A stretch of DNA of 64,000 nt from Terrilactibacillus sp. S3-3 (lineage in GTDB: Bacteria; Bacillota; Bacilli; Bacillales; Sporolactobacillaceae), in contig CP129291.1 of the NCBI GenBank assembly GCA_030437565.1, positions 3,162,001 to 3,226,000 on the forward strand, read 5' to 3'. The notes beneath the pieces were generated by a model. That model was not told the DNA's origin. It did not search any database and worked only from the letters and a program-made list of their open reading frames with translations. This document shows, piece after piece, positions 51,154-62,161 of this stretch (position 1 is the first letter of the stretch; every line of letters starts with the position of its first letter). The translations under genes were made by a program, and so were the position numbers.

Positions 51154-51369
51154 TTATTGTCCGCTGTATTTTTTCTTATATTTCCGCCAAGTCCATCCTA
51201 CATATACGATTAAAACAGTATAGACCGCAATCACGGCAAAACCTATCCAGTTGTTGTTGAACAGCCGGTTACAAACCACGATCGCCAAGAGAGCGGCGAT
51301 CGCCAGAACATACCGGATCACGTTATAATGCTTTCCAATCCAGCGCAGCCAGACATCATCCTTTTTCAT
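51154..51369 (-). CDS. small membrane protein, unknown
   Basis: 71 residues from the ATG ten bases after GGAGGA. Two membrane segments (about residues 15-35 and 40-60), basic at both ends (KKDDVWLRW, WRKYKKKYSG). No family recognised. It lies head-to-tail after ywhD, 36 bases away, so may be co-transcribed. Confidence 0.7.
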   Translation of the reverse strand: MKKDDVWLRWIGKHYNVIRYVLAIAALLAIVVCNRLFNNNWIGFAVIAVYTVLIVYVGWTWRKYKKKYSGQ

Positions 51370-51405
51370 CTGTATCATTCCTCCGCCAATGGTCCGGCAT
51401 TTGAT

Positions 51406-51960
51406 TCAATCGACACGGACAGATTGCATGCGATCATTCCGCGGTTCAAGCTGCTTTTTCAATTCCGGATTCGCTCTTTCCCACATGTCCTTGCTGTGGC
51501 CCAAGAGGAACTCGCGCAGCACCGCTTTTGATTTATCATCCATATGATCGATCGCGACCCGCCCTTTCAGCGCCTTATCCATTTTGTTCACGTGATCGGC
51601 CAATATTTTGTATCCCCGGCGGATTTCCCGATTAATGATCATATCGGATGCGCCTGCACCGGCGTAATACGGGCCTTCTTTGCCGACTTCCGTGTTCAGC
51701 CAGACAATCCAGTATTTTTTTCCCGCCGCCCTGTACACTGTCTTTATCGGTGGAAAAGCGCACGCGCCTTTCGACATCGCTGCGGGCATGGAGTGCGCCC
51801 ATATCGACCTCCGCCGTCCCTTCTTCAACATCAATGATAATCGGCGAGATGTTGTCGAGATTCACCAGTCCGGCACCAAAACCTCCGTGCCCCTTCGTCG
51901 CATCGCCTTTTATAATATTAAATCCGGATTTTTTCTTATATCTTGATTAAAAATATCCAA
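51406..51960 (-). CDS. ywhD: YwhD family protein (two frameshifts)
   Basis: Conserved Bacillales protein of unknown function. NLDNISPIIIDVEEGTAEVD, GALHARSDVERRV, KYWIVWLN, GPYYAGAGASDM and DHMDDKSKAVLREFL match B. subtilis YwhD along its length. A TTG at 51960 (AGGAGGCTGG upstream) reads MDIFNQDIRKKSGFNIIKG if one A is added near 51936; a second break is at the T-run near 51715. Confidence 0.9.
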
Positions 51961-52298
51961 ATCAACCAGCCTCCTGGAAAAAAGTATCACCTATAACTCT
52001 CGCATTTACCCTAATCTTAAAAAAAATAGCAATATGAACTTGGCAGGCCACGAACTTCAGTCCAAGAACCAGGGCCTGGCCGCCTAAATATTTATCAGCC
52101 CTATGCTCTAAAACCTTTTTATATCATTAGTTTACCATAGGTGGCTAGAAATCCGCTTGTGATAAGTTCCGGCACGCTCCACTGCTTGCCGGAATCTTTC
52201 TGCTCGATACAACCGGTCCCTTAGCTCAGCTCACTCCGTTCGGACAAGCTCGTTCCCGCTCCGATCATGCAGCTTCAGAATCCGCTTCATCTGAACCT
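51961..52298. other. intergenic, no gene seen
   Basis: Between nadE and ywhD. No open frame with a ribosome binding site and no array-type repeat recognised. Confidence 0.4.
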
Positions 52299-54223
52299 TT
52301 ACAATTGGTTGAGCCAGGCGCTTGAACTGGCGTCGGACGGCATCCGCCAATCGCCGCGCGGCGACAGGCTGACGGTGCCAACTTTCGGACCGTCCGGAAT
52401 TGCCGAGCGCTTAAATTGATGGATAAAAAATCTTTTGATGAACAGTTTCAGCCATTTTCGGATCGTTTCCTCGTCATAAGCACCGTCGAATGCTTTCTCT
52501 GCCAGGAACAGAATCTTTTCCGGCGTAAATTCGTTTCGCACAAAATAATACAAGAAAAAGTCGTGCAGTTCATAAGGACCGATGATGTCTTCCGTTATTT
52601 GTGTAATGATTCCCTCGGGTTCTTTCGGAAGCAGTTCCGGGGTCACCGGTGTATCCAAGATATCGAGCAGAATGGCGGCGATACCCTCCGGCACTTCTTT
52701 TTGGGCAACATAACGAACCAAATAGCGAACGAGTGTCTTCGGAACAGAGCAGTTCACGGCATACATCGACATCTGATCCCCATTATAAGTGCTCCAGCCG
52801 AGTGCCATTTCCGACAGATCGCCCGTCCCGATCGACAGGCCGCCCTCTTTATTGGCAATATCCATCAGGATTTGCGTCCGTTCCCTAGCCTGGACATTTT
52901 CATAAGTGACATCGTGAATCGAAGGGTCATGGCCGATATCTTTGAAATGCTGCAAGCAAGCTGCAACAATGTTGATTTCCCGGAAATCGGTTCCCAATTC
53001 TTTGCATAGACTGACGGCATTGTTATAGGTGCGGTCCGTTGTTCCAAAACCCGGAAGTGTGACCGTCACAATATTTTTCCGCGACATATTCAGCATATCG
53101 AAAGTTTTGACGATGACGAGCAGAGCGAGCGTCGAATCCAGGCCGCCTGAAATGCCGATCACCGCTTTTTTCAAACCGGTATGTTCGATCCGCTTGGCCA
53201 GCGCAGCCGTCTGGATATTGAAAATCTCCTTGCATCGTTCTTTCCGCTGATTTTCATCGGCCGGGATAAACGGATGTTTCGGCACTTTTTTGTCGAATAC
53301 CCCGTAATCATCGTTTTGGAATTCGAACGCAATCTCAAGCGGTTCCCATGGAACAATGGATTCGGCCTCTCTAAACGTGATATTTTTGACCCGCTGCAAA
53401 GTGAGCCGTTCCAGATCGATGATCGCCGTCATCACTTCATTGTCCCGCTGAAAACGCTCGTTATGACGAATCATGCTGCCGTTTTCAGCGATGAGCAGCT
53501 CGCCGCTGAAGACCAGATCCGTCGTGGACTCATGCACACCCGAAGCGGCATAGATATAAGAAGACATGCAGCGGGCGCTCTGTGACCGAACCAATTCCTT
53601 ACGATAATCGGATTTGGTGACAATTTCATTCGACGTCGACAAATTGCCGATGATGGTCGCCCCTCGAAGAGCGAGATAACTGCTCGGTGGGATCACGCTC
53701 CACAAATCTTCACAAATTTCAAAAGCAAATTTAAGCACACCGCTCGAAAAAATCAGATTGACCCCGAAAGGAATCTCCTTTTGGAACGGCACGTCCGCTT
53801 TCTGACTCACTCGGTTCAATCCCGATGTAAACCAGCGGCGTTCATAAAACTCTTCATAATTCGGAATGAAGCTTTTCGGAATAATCCCGAGTATCTGACC
53901 GTCAAAAAGGATGTAGGCACAATTGAAAATACAATCGTACTGCCGCGCAGCGGCGCACCGACCGCGATCAATACATCTTTGTTTTTTGAATAGGCGGCAA
54001 GATCTCTGATCCCTTCCTCCGACTTGTCAAGCAGCTGTTTTTGCAAAAAGAGATCGGCGCATGTATAAGATGTCACGGAAAGTTCGGGAAAAACAACAAG
54101 TTTTGCTTTCTCGGCGACCGCTTTATCAATACATAATTTAATATTAGCGACGTTGAAATCAACATCGGCCACCTTTGTTACCGGACAGGCGGCGGACACC
54201 CTGATGAAATTCATTGATGACAT
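52299..54223 (-). CDS. nadE: glutamine-dependent NAD synthetase (one frameshift)
   Basis: Final step of NAD synthesis, using glutamine through its own amidase. N-terminal nitrilase domain with the Glu-Lys-Cys triad: FPELSVTSYTC, the IPKSFIPNYEEFYE region, FEICEDLW. C-terminal synthetase has the PP-loop GISGGLDSTLAL and SIGTGDLSEMALGW. About 641 residues; the ammonia-only NadE of B. subtilis is less than half this. The frame breaks near 53925. ATG at 54223 gives MSSMNFIRVSAACP with GGGGGG upstream. Confidence 0.94.
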
Positions 54224-54466
54224 AATATAGACCCCCCAGTTTTTTAAAATTCGAACCGTGCATCTTTTAACTGTGATTCTTCCCAAGAAATTTTCCCGGG
54301 TGTATCTATGTAAAAATGATAATCATGGACGATTCAATCACTGCCTTCATTGACCCGCCACATCGCGTCAATCAACCTATCGGCGTAAAAAAAGAATCAT
54401 TGCTAAAATTTGATTAAGCGATTATCCTATTTATAACTATTGTTCCTAATTCGGAGGATTAGACGC

Positions 54467-54697
54467 ATGATTTTAGTGAGATGTATTAAAAATGTATATG
54501 GTGAATCCGAACACTCCTATATTGAATTCTTAGATGAAAGATGCCTGTTTAAAGCAGGTTATTTCTACATTGTTAGTATAGACGATGAAGGCCGCTGGCT
54601 TACACAGGACGAAGAGGACGAGCCGCATATTATTGCCGACGGTCAGGCGACTTTGGCAGAAGACGAATGGTTTCACGAACATTTCGTGATTGCCTGA
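54467..54697 (+). CDS. hypothetical acidic protein, 76 residues
   Basis: Not recognised. Starts at an ATG nine bases after GGAGGATT. Acidic (TQDEEDEPHII, LAEDEWFHEHF), no membrane segment, beta-rich in its first half (MILVRCIKNVYG, AGYFYIVSID). A strong ribosome binding site, clean frame and position 85 bases before a PC4-type gene support a real gene. Confidence 0.7.
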   Translation: MILVRCIKNVYGESEHSYIEFLDERCLFKAGYFYIVSIDDEGRWLTQDEEDEPHIIADGQATLAEDEWFHEHFVIA

Positions 54698-54781
54698 TAA
54701 TCGCCTTTTTACTCTCGTTCGGCAGCCTGCAACCGGTTTGTTTGACCACAGTTTAACATATCAGAAAAAGGGATGGTAGAG

Positions 54782-55012
54782 ATGAGCAGCATAAAATATG
54801 ACGTGATTCGCCGAATTGGTACGCTCTCGGCATCGGCAAAAGGGTGGAAAAAAGAATTGAACGTGATTAGTTGGAACGGCCGTGATCCCAAATACGACCT
54901 CAGGGACTGGGCACCGGATGGGGAAAAAATGGGCAAAGGCGTGACGCTGTCGATTGACGATCTTAAAGCTCTTAAAGATCTCCTTAATCATATGGACGAG
55001 CTGAACGATTAA
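54782..55012 (+). CDS. PC4/YdbC family ssDNA-binding protein
   Basis: 76 residues matching the bacterial PC4 (YdbC) family, homodimers that bind single-stranded DNA; cellular role unclear. KYDVIRRIGTLSASAKGWKK, ELNVISWNGRDPKYDLRDW and MGKGVTLSIDDLKALKDLL follow the family from end to end. AAAGGGATGGTAGAG precedes the ATG. Intact. Confidence 0.88.
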   Translation: MSSIKYDVIRRIGTLSASAKGWKKELNVISWNGRDPKYDLRDWAPDGEKMGKGVTLSIDDLKALKDLLNHMDELND

Positions 55013-55140
55013 AGATCGGACAATCTAAAGGAGACCGCATCGGGCGTCTCGTGGCGGTCCCTTTGGGCTTTCGAGGTCAGAATCGCTAATGGCTCGGCGA
55101 GACCTGCACTTGGCCAGGGATCAAGATCACTTTCTCCCAT

Positions 55141-55766
55141 TTATAAATGCTCATCCGCCAAACGCCTCAACAGACGGATCGCCCGCTCCATTTCGGGGGG
55201 GCTGCGTAAGCAAACGATAATCGCAAACACGATGCGGCCGCGCGATCATACACTATACCCGGATTAAGCAAGACGCCTTCTTTCAAAGCCCGGTGAAAAA
55301 GTGCTGCGGGTGATACCGGCCGGCGCCATTTCAGCCAAACATAAAATCCGCCTGACGGAACGCTCCACTCCGCGACATCCGAGAGATGGCTTTCCAGCAA
55401 ATCAAGCAGATGATCGCAGCGCTGTTTAAGCTTTTCCACAAACGCCGCCTGTTCATGATAAATGCCCGTCCGAAAACACTCACCGGCCGCCCATTGCGAC
55501 AGCGAGCTGGAACCGTAATCACTTTGCATCTTAATATCGGCCAGCCGGTCAATCACCGGTTCCGGGCCGACGATCCAGCCGATTCGCAGCCCCGGGCTGA
55601 GCACTTTCGACATGCTGCCGAGATACAGCACATTTCCCGACTGATCGCCGCTTTTTAACGGGGGCGGAGGCGGCGAGTCAAACCACAGTTCGCGATAAAC
55701 ATCATCTTCTAAAAGCGGCAATTGTTCACGCTGACAAACTTTAAACAATGTATTCATATAAGTCAA
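55141..55766 (-). pseudogene. 5'-truncated MocR/PLP aminotransferase remnant
   Basis: C-terminal ~205 residues of a type I aminotransferase fold of the MocR (GntR-aminotransferase) kind: LLEDDVYRELWFD, PLP lysine in GSMSKVLSPGLRIGW, VPSGGFYVWLKW, NPGIVYD. The N-terminal winged helix and first half (about 280 residues) are missing and an in-frame stop lies just upstream. The seven-G run at 55194-55200 shifts the end; repaired it reads EMERAIRLLRRLADEHL. Stands head-to-head with the monooxygenase operon it may once have regulated. Confidence 0.8.
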
Positions 55767-55793
55767 CTATGATTTTAATATCCTAAAGTACTG

Positions 55794-55822
55794 TTGACAG
55801 GTATGTTTAATGTGTTTAAAAT
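55794..55822 (+). promoter_or_regulatory. promoter of the monooxygenase operon (sigma-A)
   Basis: TTGACA, 17 bases, TAAAAT, about 70 bases before the start codon. Close to consensus. Confidence 0.75.
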
Positions 55823-55892
55823 GAAATAAAAAATCCGATTTCAAAAAACTGTTTGGCAATTCAAAATAACTAAACGAAAGTGTGGCTAAAAC

Positions 55893-57284
55893 ATGGATAA
55901 ACAAATCTATTTAAATGCTTTTGACATGAATTGTGCGGCCACCAATCCCCGGGCCTCTGGGCGCACCTGGATGATCATTCGGATGAATACAAAAACCTGG
56001 ATTACTGGGTAAAACTTGCCAAAACATTGGAACGCGGCAAGTTTGACGGCATCTTCTTAGCCGATGTGATCGGTGTCTACGACGTTTACAAGCACAGCCC
56101 AGATGCGGCCCTTCGTTCAGGCGCGCAGGTGCCGATGAATGATCCGCTGTTATTGGTATCGGTAATGGCTTATGCGACACGCCATCTTGGATTTGGTGTC
56201 ACGTCATCGACCACCCACGAACCTCCATATTCCTTTGCTCGGCGGATGTCCACATTGGATCATTTGACAAATGGGCGCGTTGGCTGGAACATTGTGACCT
56301 CTTATTTGGACAGTGCCGCCAAGAATCTCGGCATTCCCCAAAAATGGGATCATGATGAGCGCTATGATGTCGCCGATGAGTACCTCGACGTGTGCTACAA
56401 ATTATGGGAAGCAAGCTGGGAAGACGGCGCGGTAAGGATAAGGAAAAAAAGAATTTTTACTGATCCGGAAAAAGTCCATCCCATCCGCCATCATGGCAAA
56501 TACTTCGATGTACCGGGGATCCATCTTAGTGAGCCTTCGCCGCAGCGAACACCTGTGCTTTACCAGGCTGGCTCCTCTTCTAGAGGCCGTGCCTTTGCTG
56601 GCAAGCATGCCGAATGCGTCTTTATCAGCTTTCCTTCAACCGTTACGGCGGCCGCTTGTGTCAAAGACATCCGTAACCAAGCCGAACTAGCGGGCAGACG
56701 GCCGAAAGACATTAAGATTTTCAGCTTGTTCACACCGATTGTCGGCAAGACGGAAGCTGAAGCGCAAGAAAAATATAAGGATCTTAAAAGCTTTATTAGT
56801 TTCGAAGGTGCGCTTGCTCTTCTGGGCGGATGGACAGGCGTCGACTTTTCAGGATATGACCCCGATCAAATTCTTGAACACATCGAAACAAATGCCATTC
56901 GATCCGTCCTGGAACAATTTACAATTGCCACCGAATAAAAAATGGACGCTTCGCGAGGTGGTGTCATTCGTCGGCATCGGCGGGCACGGCGCGGTCGGCG
57001 TCGGCACACCGGCACAGATCGCCGACGAGCTGCAAAGATGGGTTGACGAAGCCGGAGTTGACGGATTCAACATCGCCTACGCCACCGCCCCCGGTACGAT
57101 CAACGATTTTGTTGATCTCGTTATTCCGGAGCTTCAGGAACGGGGCATTTTCAAAACAGACTATACGGAAGGCACGCTGCGGCAAAAATTATTCGGCAAA
57201 GGCGATCGGCTGACCGCTCCTCACCCTGGCGCAGCCTATAATATTGAACACCAACAAATTATAAGCGGGGGGGATTTAAAATGA
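55893..57284 (+). CDS. NtaA/SnaA/DszA family FMN-dependent monooxygenase (two frameshifts)
   Basis: Luciferase-like monooxygenase using FMNH2 from a separate reductase; relatives oxidise nitrilotriacetate, sulfones, dimethyl sulfide or S-modified cysteines. KLAKTLERGKFDGIFLADV, GFGVTSSTTHEPPYSFARR, NGRVGWNIVTSYLDSAAKN and TPVLYQAGSSSRGRAFAGKH are strongly conserved. Breaks are near 55950 and near 56925. About 463 residues repaired. Its stop overlaps the start of the next gene (ATGA). The substrate cannot be named from sequence; pairing with a SfnB-type enzyme suggests organosulfur compounds. Confidence 0.9.
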
Positions 57285-58459
57285 CAGCAACAAAACAAAA
57301 TACTTCAGATCTGATTGAAAAAGCAGCGGAAATTTCAAAACAATTTGCCAAAGATGCGGGCGAAAGAGAACTGTTGGGAGGAACGCCAAAAGCAGAGCGC
57401 GACCTGATCCGTGAAAGCGGCCTTCTAAGGCGCTGATTCCGGAAGAGTTCGGCGGCGATGGCCAGCCATGGTCGACAGTACTGCGGATCGTCCGTGAGAT
57501 CGCCAAGGGCGACTCTTCGCTGGCCCACCTCTACGGCTATCATTTTTTATCGGTAGCCAGCCCCTATATAAAAGGAACACCCGCGCAGGCGGCACACTTT
57601 TTTACGGAAACGGCCAGGAACAACGCTTTTTGGGGCAACTCTTCCAACCCGCTTCATAAAGAACTGTTCGGGAAACGTCAAAGTGACGGGAGCGTCATTC
57701 TGAACGGCAATAAAACGTTCTGCTCGGGATCGCCCGATGCGGATTTCCTTTGGCTGACCTGGATCGATGAAGACGACGGCGAATACTATCACAGCGCCAT
57801 TCCGGCAGCGCGGAAAGGCATCGCCGTTCACGATGACTGGAACGGCTTCGGCCAACGGCTGACCGGAAGCGGAACGGTAGATTATGAAAATGTGATCGTG
57901 GAACCGGCTGAAATCGTTGAAAACTTCGTAAAGAACCGTCGCTTTTTGCCACGATTACCCCGCAAATGTCGCAGAGCATACTATCAAATGTGTTCATCGG
58001 CACGGCGGAAGGTGCATTGGCTGAAGCGAAAAAATACAGTCTCACCAAGTCCAGGGCCTGGATCACATCCGGCCTAAAACGTGCGGCCGATGATCCCGGT
58101 ATTTTAAGACAATACGGCGAAATATGGACCGAACTGCAAGGCGCGATCAGCCTGGTGGAAAAAGCCAACCTTTCGCTCGATCGCGTTTGGGAAGCGGGAC
58201 TCGGACTGACCGAAGAGGAGCGCGGAAAAGCCGCGGTAGATGTCGCAGCGGCCAATGTTCTTTCCGGCAATGTCGCCCTAAAAGTCACAAGCAAAATTTT
58301 TGAAATCATGGGCGCGCGTTCAGCGACAAGAGAAAATGACTTCGACCGTTACTGGCGCAACGTCCGCACGCATACGCTTCATAACCCCGCTGAATTTAAG
58401 CTTAGAAATGTCGGAAACTGGTATCTAATCAAGTGCCTGAACCGCATTTGTACGCCTGA
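57281..58459 (+). CDS. SfnB/DszC-like acyl-CoA dehydrogenase family monooxygenase (frameshifts)
   Basis: Acyl-CoA-dehydrogenase-fold flavoprotein of the sulfur acquisition (SfnB, DszC) type. VLRIVREIAKGDSSLAHLYG, FWGNSSNPLHKEL, LNGNKTFCSGSPDADFLWL and GARSATRENDFDRYWRNVRT (with the C-terminal HTLHNP) are present. Breaks are near 57435, 57945 and 58427; repairing the last gives VGNWYLNQVPEPHLYA and a stop at 58459. Overlaps the upstream gene by four bases, so translation is probably coupled. GGGGGGATTTAAA precedes the ATG. No transporter or flavin reductase is nearby. Confidence 0.88.
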
Positions 58460-58565
58460 AACGATGCGCCGGCGCTGTGAAGCCTGGCGCCGCTCGCTCC
58501 AATGGGCTGCAGTTGTGAAAAGGTTTGTCGCAAAAGGAAGATGCGTAGAAACTTTGAGAGTAAAA

Positions 58566-58622
58566 GAAAACAAAACGAGGCTGTTCATGGTTAAAAAACG
58601 ACCAATGAACAGCCTCGTTTCG
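58566..58622. terminator. bidirectional terminator, H-like
   Basis: AAACGAGGCTGTTCATGGT/ACCAATGAACAGCCTCGTTT with a short A-rich loop. It lies between convergent genes. The GAGGCTGT/ACAGCCTC core matches the H family. Confidence 0.85.
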
Positions 58623-58756
58623 ACTTTCATAACCGGAATCAGACGAACAGATTTGCGTCACCAGCACCGCCGGTTTTCGATTGATTTGCGCCTTTCCGCG
58701 GCATCACCTGTCTTAAGGGAAATGACTTATCTATTTCCACCAAAAGGAGCGATCCC

Positions 58757-59277
58757 TCACGAAACCGGCTCAGCTGAAGGCATTTCTTCCCGTAAGCCTT
58801 CAATAAAAACAAAAGCCTGGTTGATATCTTCTAAACTATCATTTTGTTTCTTCTTGACGGTTTGCACTTTTTCAATGACCTCGTCCTTAGGCAGGCCGTC
58901 AAAGTATAAAATGGTCGATACAAGCTGAGAAACTTCGAATGCTGCTGATTGAGCTTAGCTACATAATGGCCAATCCCCGGCATATCGATCTGATAATGAG
59001 ATAAAAAGGATCGACCGCTTTCCGTCAGCTCATAACGATATTGCGAATAGCTGCCCTTATCTTCTTTTACTTCATTTAAAAAACCAAGGTTGCACAGTTC
59101 TTCAATCCGCAGCGACAATTCATCGGAATAAGGACCGTAGAAATGAAAATGAAATTTTTCATGAAACGGGTAGCCCTGTTTCTGTAAAATGTAGATGATT
59201 TTCTGAAATTTTTTTCTGCCGACAATCGCTCCTGCCTGCCGAAGAAGAAATAGCATCTTCGCATGATCTTCCAGCAT
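58757..59277 (-). CDS. ywgA: YwgA family protein (one frameshift)
   Basis: Conserved Bacillales protein of unknown function with a winged-helix-like layout. GRKKFQKIIYILQKQGYPFH, FHFYGPYSDELSLRIEELCN and YRYELTESGRSFL match B. subtilis YwgA. The break near 58935, once repaired, continues LVSTILYFDGLPKDEVIEKV and stops at 58757. The ATG at 59277 reads MLEDHAKMLFLL and is preceded by AAAAGGGGGATCGGC. Confidence 0.88.
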
Positions 59278-59352
59278 GCCGATCCCCCTTTTATAAGTAA
59301 ATATAAATGCTGAACGGTACACCCGGTACCTGTGTCTCTCTTATCAGCCGTA

Positions 59353-60666
59353 CTAAAAGTGAAGCAGCTCGCGAATTTTTTTTTCTTCTTTGCCTTTGAA
59401 TGGTTTGGCAAAGCTTTCACTTTATCTTTTGGGTAATACAATTTGTGATCCGTCCGCCTTTTTCCTGTAATAGCGCCAACAACGTCGGATTCGCGCGACA
59501 GTTCGTGCAGGCTGCCGTCAGGCATGAGAAGCTGAATCGGCAGCCGTTCCTCTTCCTCGCCGGGACGGTAAAAGTCATACGGGCAGTCCGATGATGAATC
59601 CACTTCTAAATAATAATCCGGATCAATGCCGGCTTCTTTAAAAGCTTCGATAAGCTCGTAATAGTCATCCAAATGATCTTGCGAGAATTCGACGTATTTA
59701 AACAGCCGGCGGTTCATAAAACGATCGCACAGGTCTCTGAGAATCTCATCATCTTCCTCCTGCCAAACCTGAAAAAAATACATGATGACATTTTCATCCA
59801 GCTTCAAATAATCCTGCAATGTCATGTTCCCCTCGAAAAGCGAAATGAGCTGACGCGGATCATTTTTAAATTTAAAACCATTTTTTATATAAAAATTTTG
59901 CGCGATGCAAAATTTTGGTCAGCACAACCTCGGCACTTCGAGTGACGGGATGGAAGTAAACTTGCCAATACATTTGATAGCGGCTCATGATATAGTCTTC
60001 AACCGCATGCATGCCGCTGGACTTGAATACGACTTGATCGCCATTGGGGCGCATCACGCGCCAGATGCGTTCCATATCAAAATGGCCGTAGCTGACACCG
60101 GTGAAATAAGCGTCGCGCAATAGATAATCCATCCGATCCGCATCGATCTGACTGGAAATCAGGCTGACAACCAGTCTATTTTCATACGTTTTTTTTTCCG
60201 ATCACATCGGCCACTTTTGCCGGAAAATCTTCATCTACTTTCTCCAGAAGCCGGTGAATCTTCGTGTCGCCCGTCACGATATCCTGCGTAAACCGCTCAT
60301 GATCGGTGCCGAAGACTTTTTCAAAGGAATGTGAAAAAGGACCGTGCCCGACATCATGCAGCAGCGCGGCGCACAAGCAGAGCATACGCTCTCCGGCATC
60401 CCAGCCTGACCTGCCCTCGAAAATTCCTGTCCCGCCGGCCGGACGATTTCATACACGCCCAGCGAGTGGCCAAAACGGCTATGTTCCGCCCCGTGAAAGG
60501 TCAGGAAGGTCGTACCCAGCTGGCGTATGCGCCTCAGCCTTTGAAATTCCGGCGTGCCAATCAATTCCCAAATTAGGCGATCCTTCACGTGGATATAGCG
60601 GTGAACCGGGTCTTTAAACACTTTCTCTTCATTAAGTTTTGAAAATCTTCGGGCCAATATTTCCAC
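59353..60666 (-). CDS. ywfO: YwfO family HD phosphohydrolase (at least four frameshifts)
   Basis: HD-superfamily protein related to dGTP triphosphohydrolases and SAMHD1; substrate not established here. Metal ligands in [17 protein letters not shown] and [15 protein letters not shown], then [34 protein letters not shown] near the N-terminus is typical. Breaks are near 60435, at the eight-T run 60189-60196, near 59880 and near 59385; the last repair ends the protein [13 protein letters not shown] at 59353. Repaired length about 437 residues. Confidence 0.92.
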
Positions 60667-61052
60667 ATCCCTGCTTTTTCCCGCTAAAAAACTAACATAT
60701 TGAACGACCTAGGCGCAGTTTGATTTTTCCAAGCAGCATATGTATAACTCCCCTTAAACCGGAGAGTTCAACTGAAACTATTATAGCCTGTTTACCGGTA
60801 AAATGAAATGGCACCTGGTTACGAATATAAGACTGTTTTCAATCATCCCTGTTACCATTTGAAACTTCAGTATAACTATAGTTTTTTTTTTATATTACAG
60901 TTCAGAAAAGTGATTGATTCAGGTCGACTACAGATGAGCTTGATCCAGACAATTGTCCAATTTATCGTCGAATAGTGAGAGTGCGGTACGATTCTGGGAA
61001 CTGGCGCACAATTTGAATCGGCGGCCGTTACAGCCTGTTACAGAAGGGGCGT
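60667..61052. other. intergenic upstream of ywfO, no gene seen
   Basis: Between the ywfO start and array 9. AT-rich in part (T-run near 60886). Presumably contains the ywfO promoter. Confidence 0.4.
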
Positions 61053-61945
61053 CTTGGTTTGAGGTCGCTCCATTTTGTGCTGAAGTCGACCCATTTCGAG
61101 CTGAAGTCGCTCCATTTTGAGCTAAAGTCACCCCATTTCGAGCCAAGGTCGCTCCATCTGTGCCAAAGTCGCTCCATTTCGGGCGAAGTCGACCCATTCC
61201 GGGACGAAGTCACCCCATTTTGAGCCAAAGTCGCTCCATTTCGAGCTAAAGTCGACCCATTTCGAGCCAAAGTCGCTCCATTTCGAGCCGAAGTCACTCC
61301 ATTTTGAGCTAAAGTCACCCCATTTCGAGCTAAAGTCGACCCATTTCGGGCGAAGTCACCCCATTTTGAGCCAAAGTCACCCCATTTTGTGCTAAAGTCG
61401 CTCCATTTTGAGCTAAAGTCGCTCCATTTCGAGCTAAAGTCCCGACCCATTTCGAGCCAAAGTCACTCCATTTTGAGCTAAAGTCACCCCATTTCGAGCC
61501 AAGGTCGCTCCATCTGTGCCAAAGTCGCTCCATTTTGGGCTAAAGTCGACCCATTTCGAGCTAAAGTCGACCCATTTCGGACTGAAGTCACCCCATTTCG
61601 GGCGAAGTCACCCCATTTCGGACTGAAGTCGCTCCATTTCGAGCTGAAGTCGCTCCATTTCGAGCTAAAGTCACCCCATTTCGGGCGAAGTCACCCCATT
61701 TCGAGCTAAAGTCACCCCATTTCGGACTGAAGTCACCCCATTTCGAGCTAAAGTCGACCCATTTCGGGCGAAGTCACCCCATTTTGAGCCAAAGTCACCC
61801 CATTTTGTGCTAAAGTCGCCACATTTTGAGCTAAAGTCGCCCCATTTTGGGCGAAGTTACCCCATTTCGAGCTAAAGTCGCCCCATTCCGGGCCGAAGTC
61901 GCTCCATTTCGAGCTGAAGTTGCCCCATTTTGTGCGAAGCCCCAT
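61053..61945 (-). repeat. tandem array 9: about 42 units of 21 bp
   Basis: Plus strand AGCTAAAGTCGCTCCATTTTG with variants at a few positions (GCTCC/ACCCC/GACCC/GCCCC; TTCG/TTTG). On the minus strand the unit is CAAAATGGAGCGACTTTAGCT, the same type as arrays 2 and 6. A few units are one or three bases shorter. Open minus-strand frames with KWSDF-type repeats come from the repeat itself. Confidence 0.96.
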
Positions 61946-62121
61946 TCTGGTTCAGGCCGTTTGAGACTTCATTTGGATCAAATTTACAGGTTTTATCGTG
62001 ACTCGGCAGAAGCCCCTTTCGAGCGAGAGATTCGATAAGCGGGAGATGAATACCGGGGCTGGCGATTTCGAGATATACAAACAAATGACTAAAGTTTTAC
62101 TCGCTTTTCGCGCTAGTTTGC

Positions 62122-62127
62122 TATAAT
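62122..62127 (+). promoter_or_regulatory. -10 element of lipL
   Basis: TATAAT, preceded by a poor -35 candidate (TTTACT, 20 bases upstream). It overlaps an in-frame ATG at 62126, which argues for the downstream start codon at 62162. Confidence 0.5.
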
Positions 62128-62161
62128 GAAAGTCATGAACAAGAGAAAGGCGCGATACGTT

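Noticed and set aside
61028-61945. KWSDF-repeat proteins on the minus strand
   Set aside because: They derive from array 9; frames are interrupted at the shorter units and no start signal is present.
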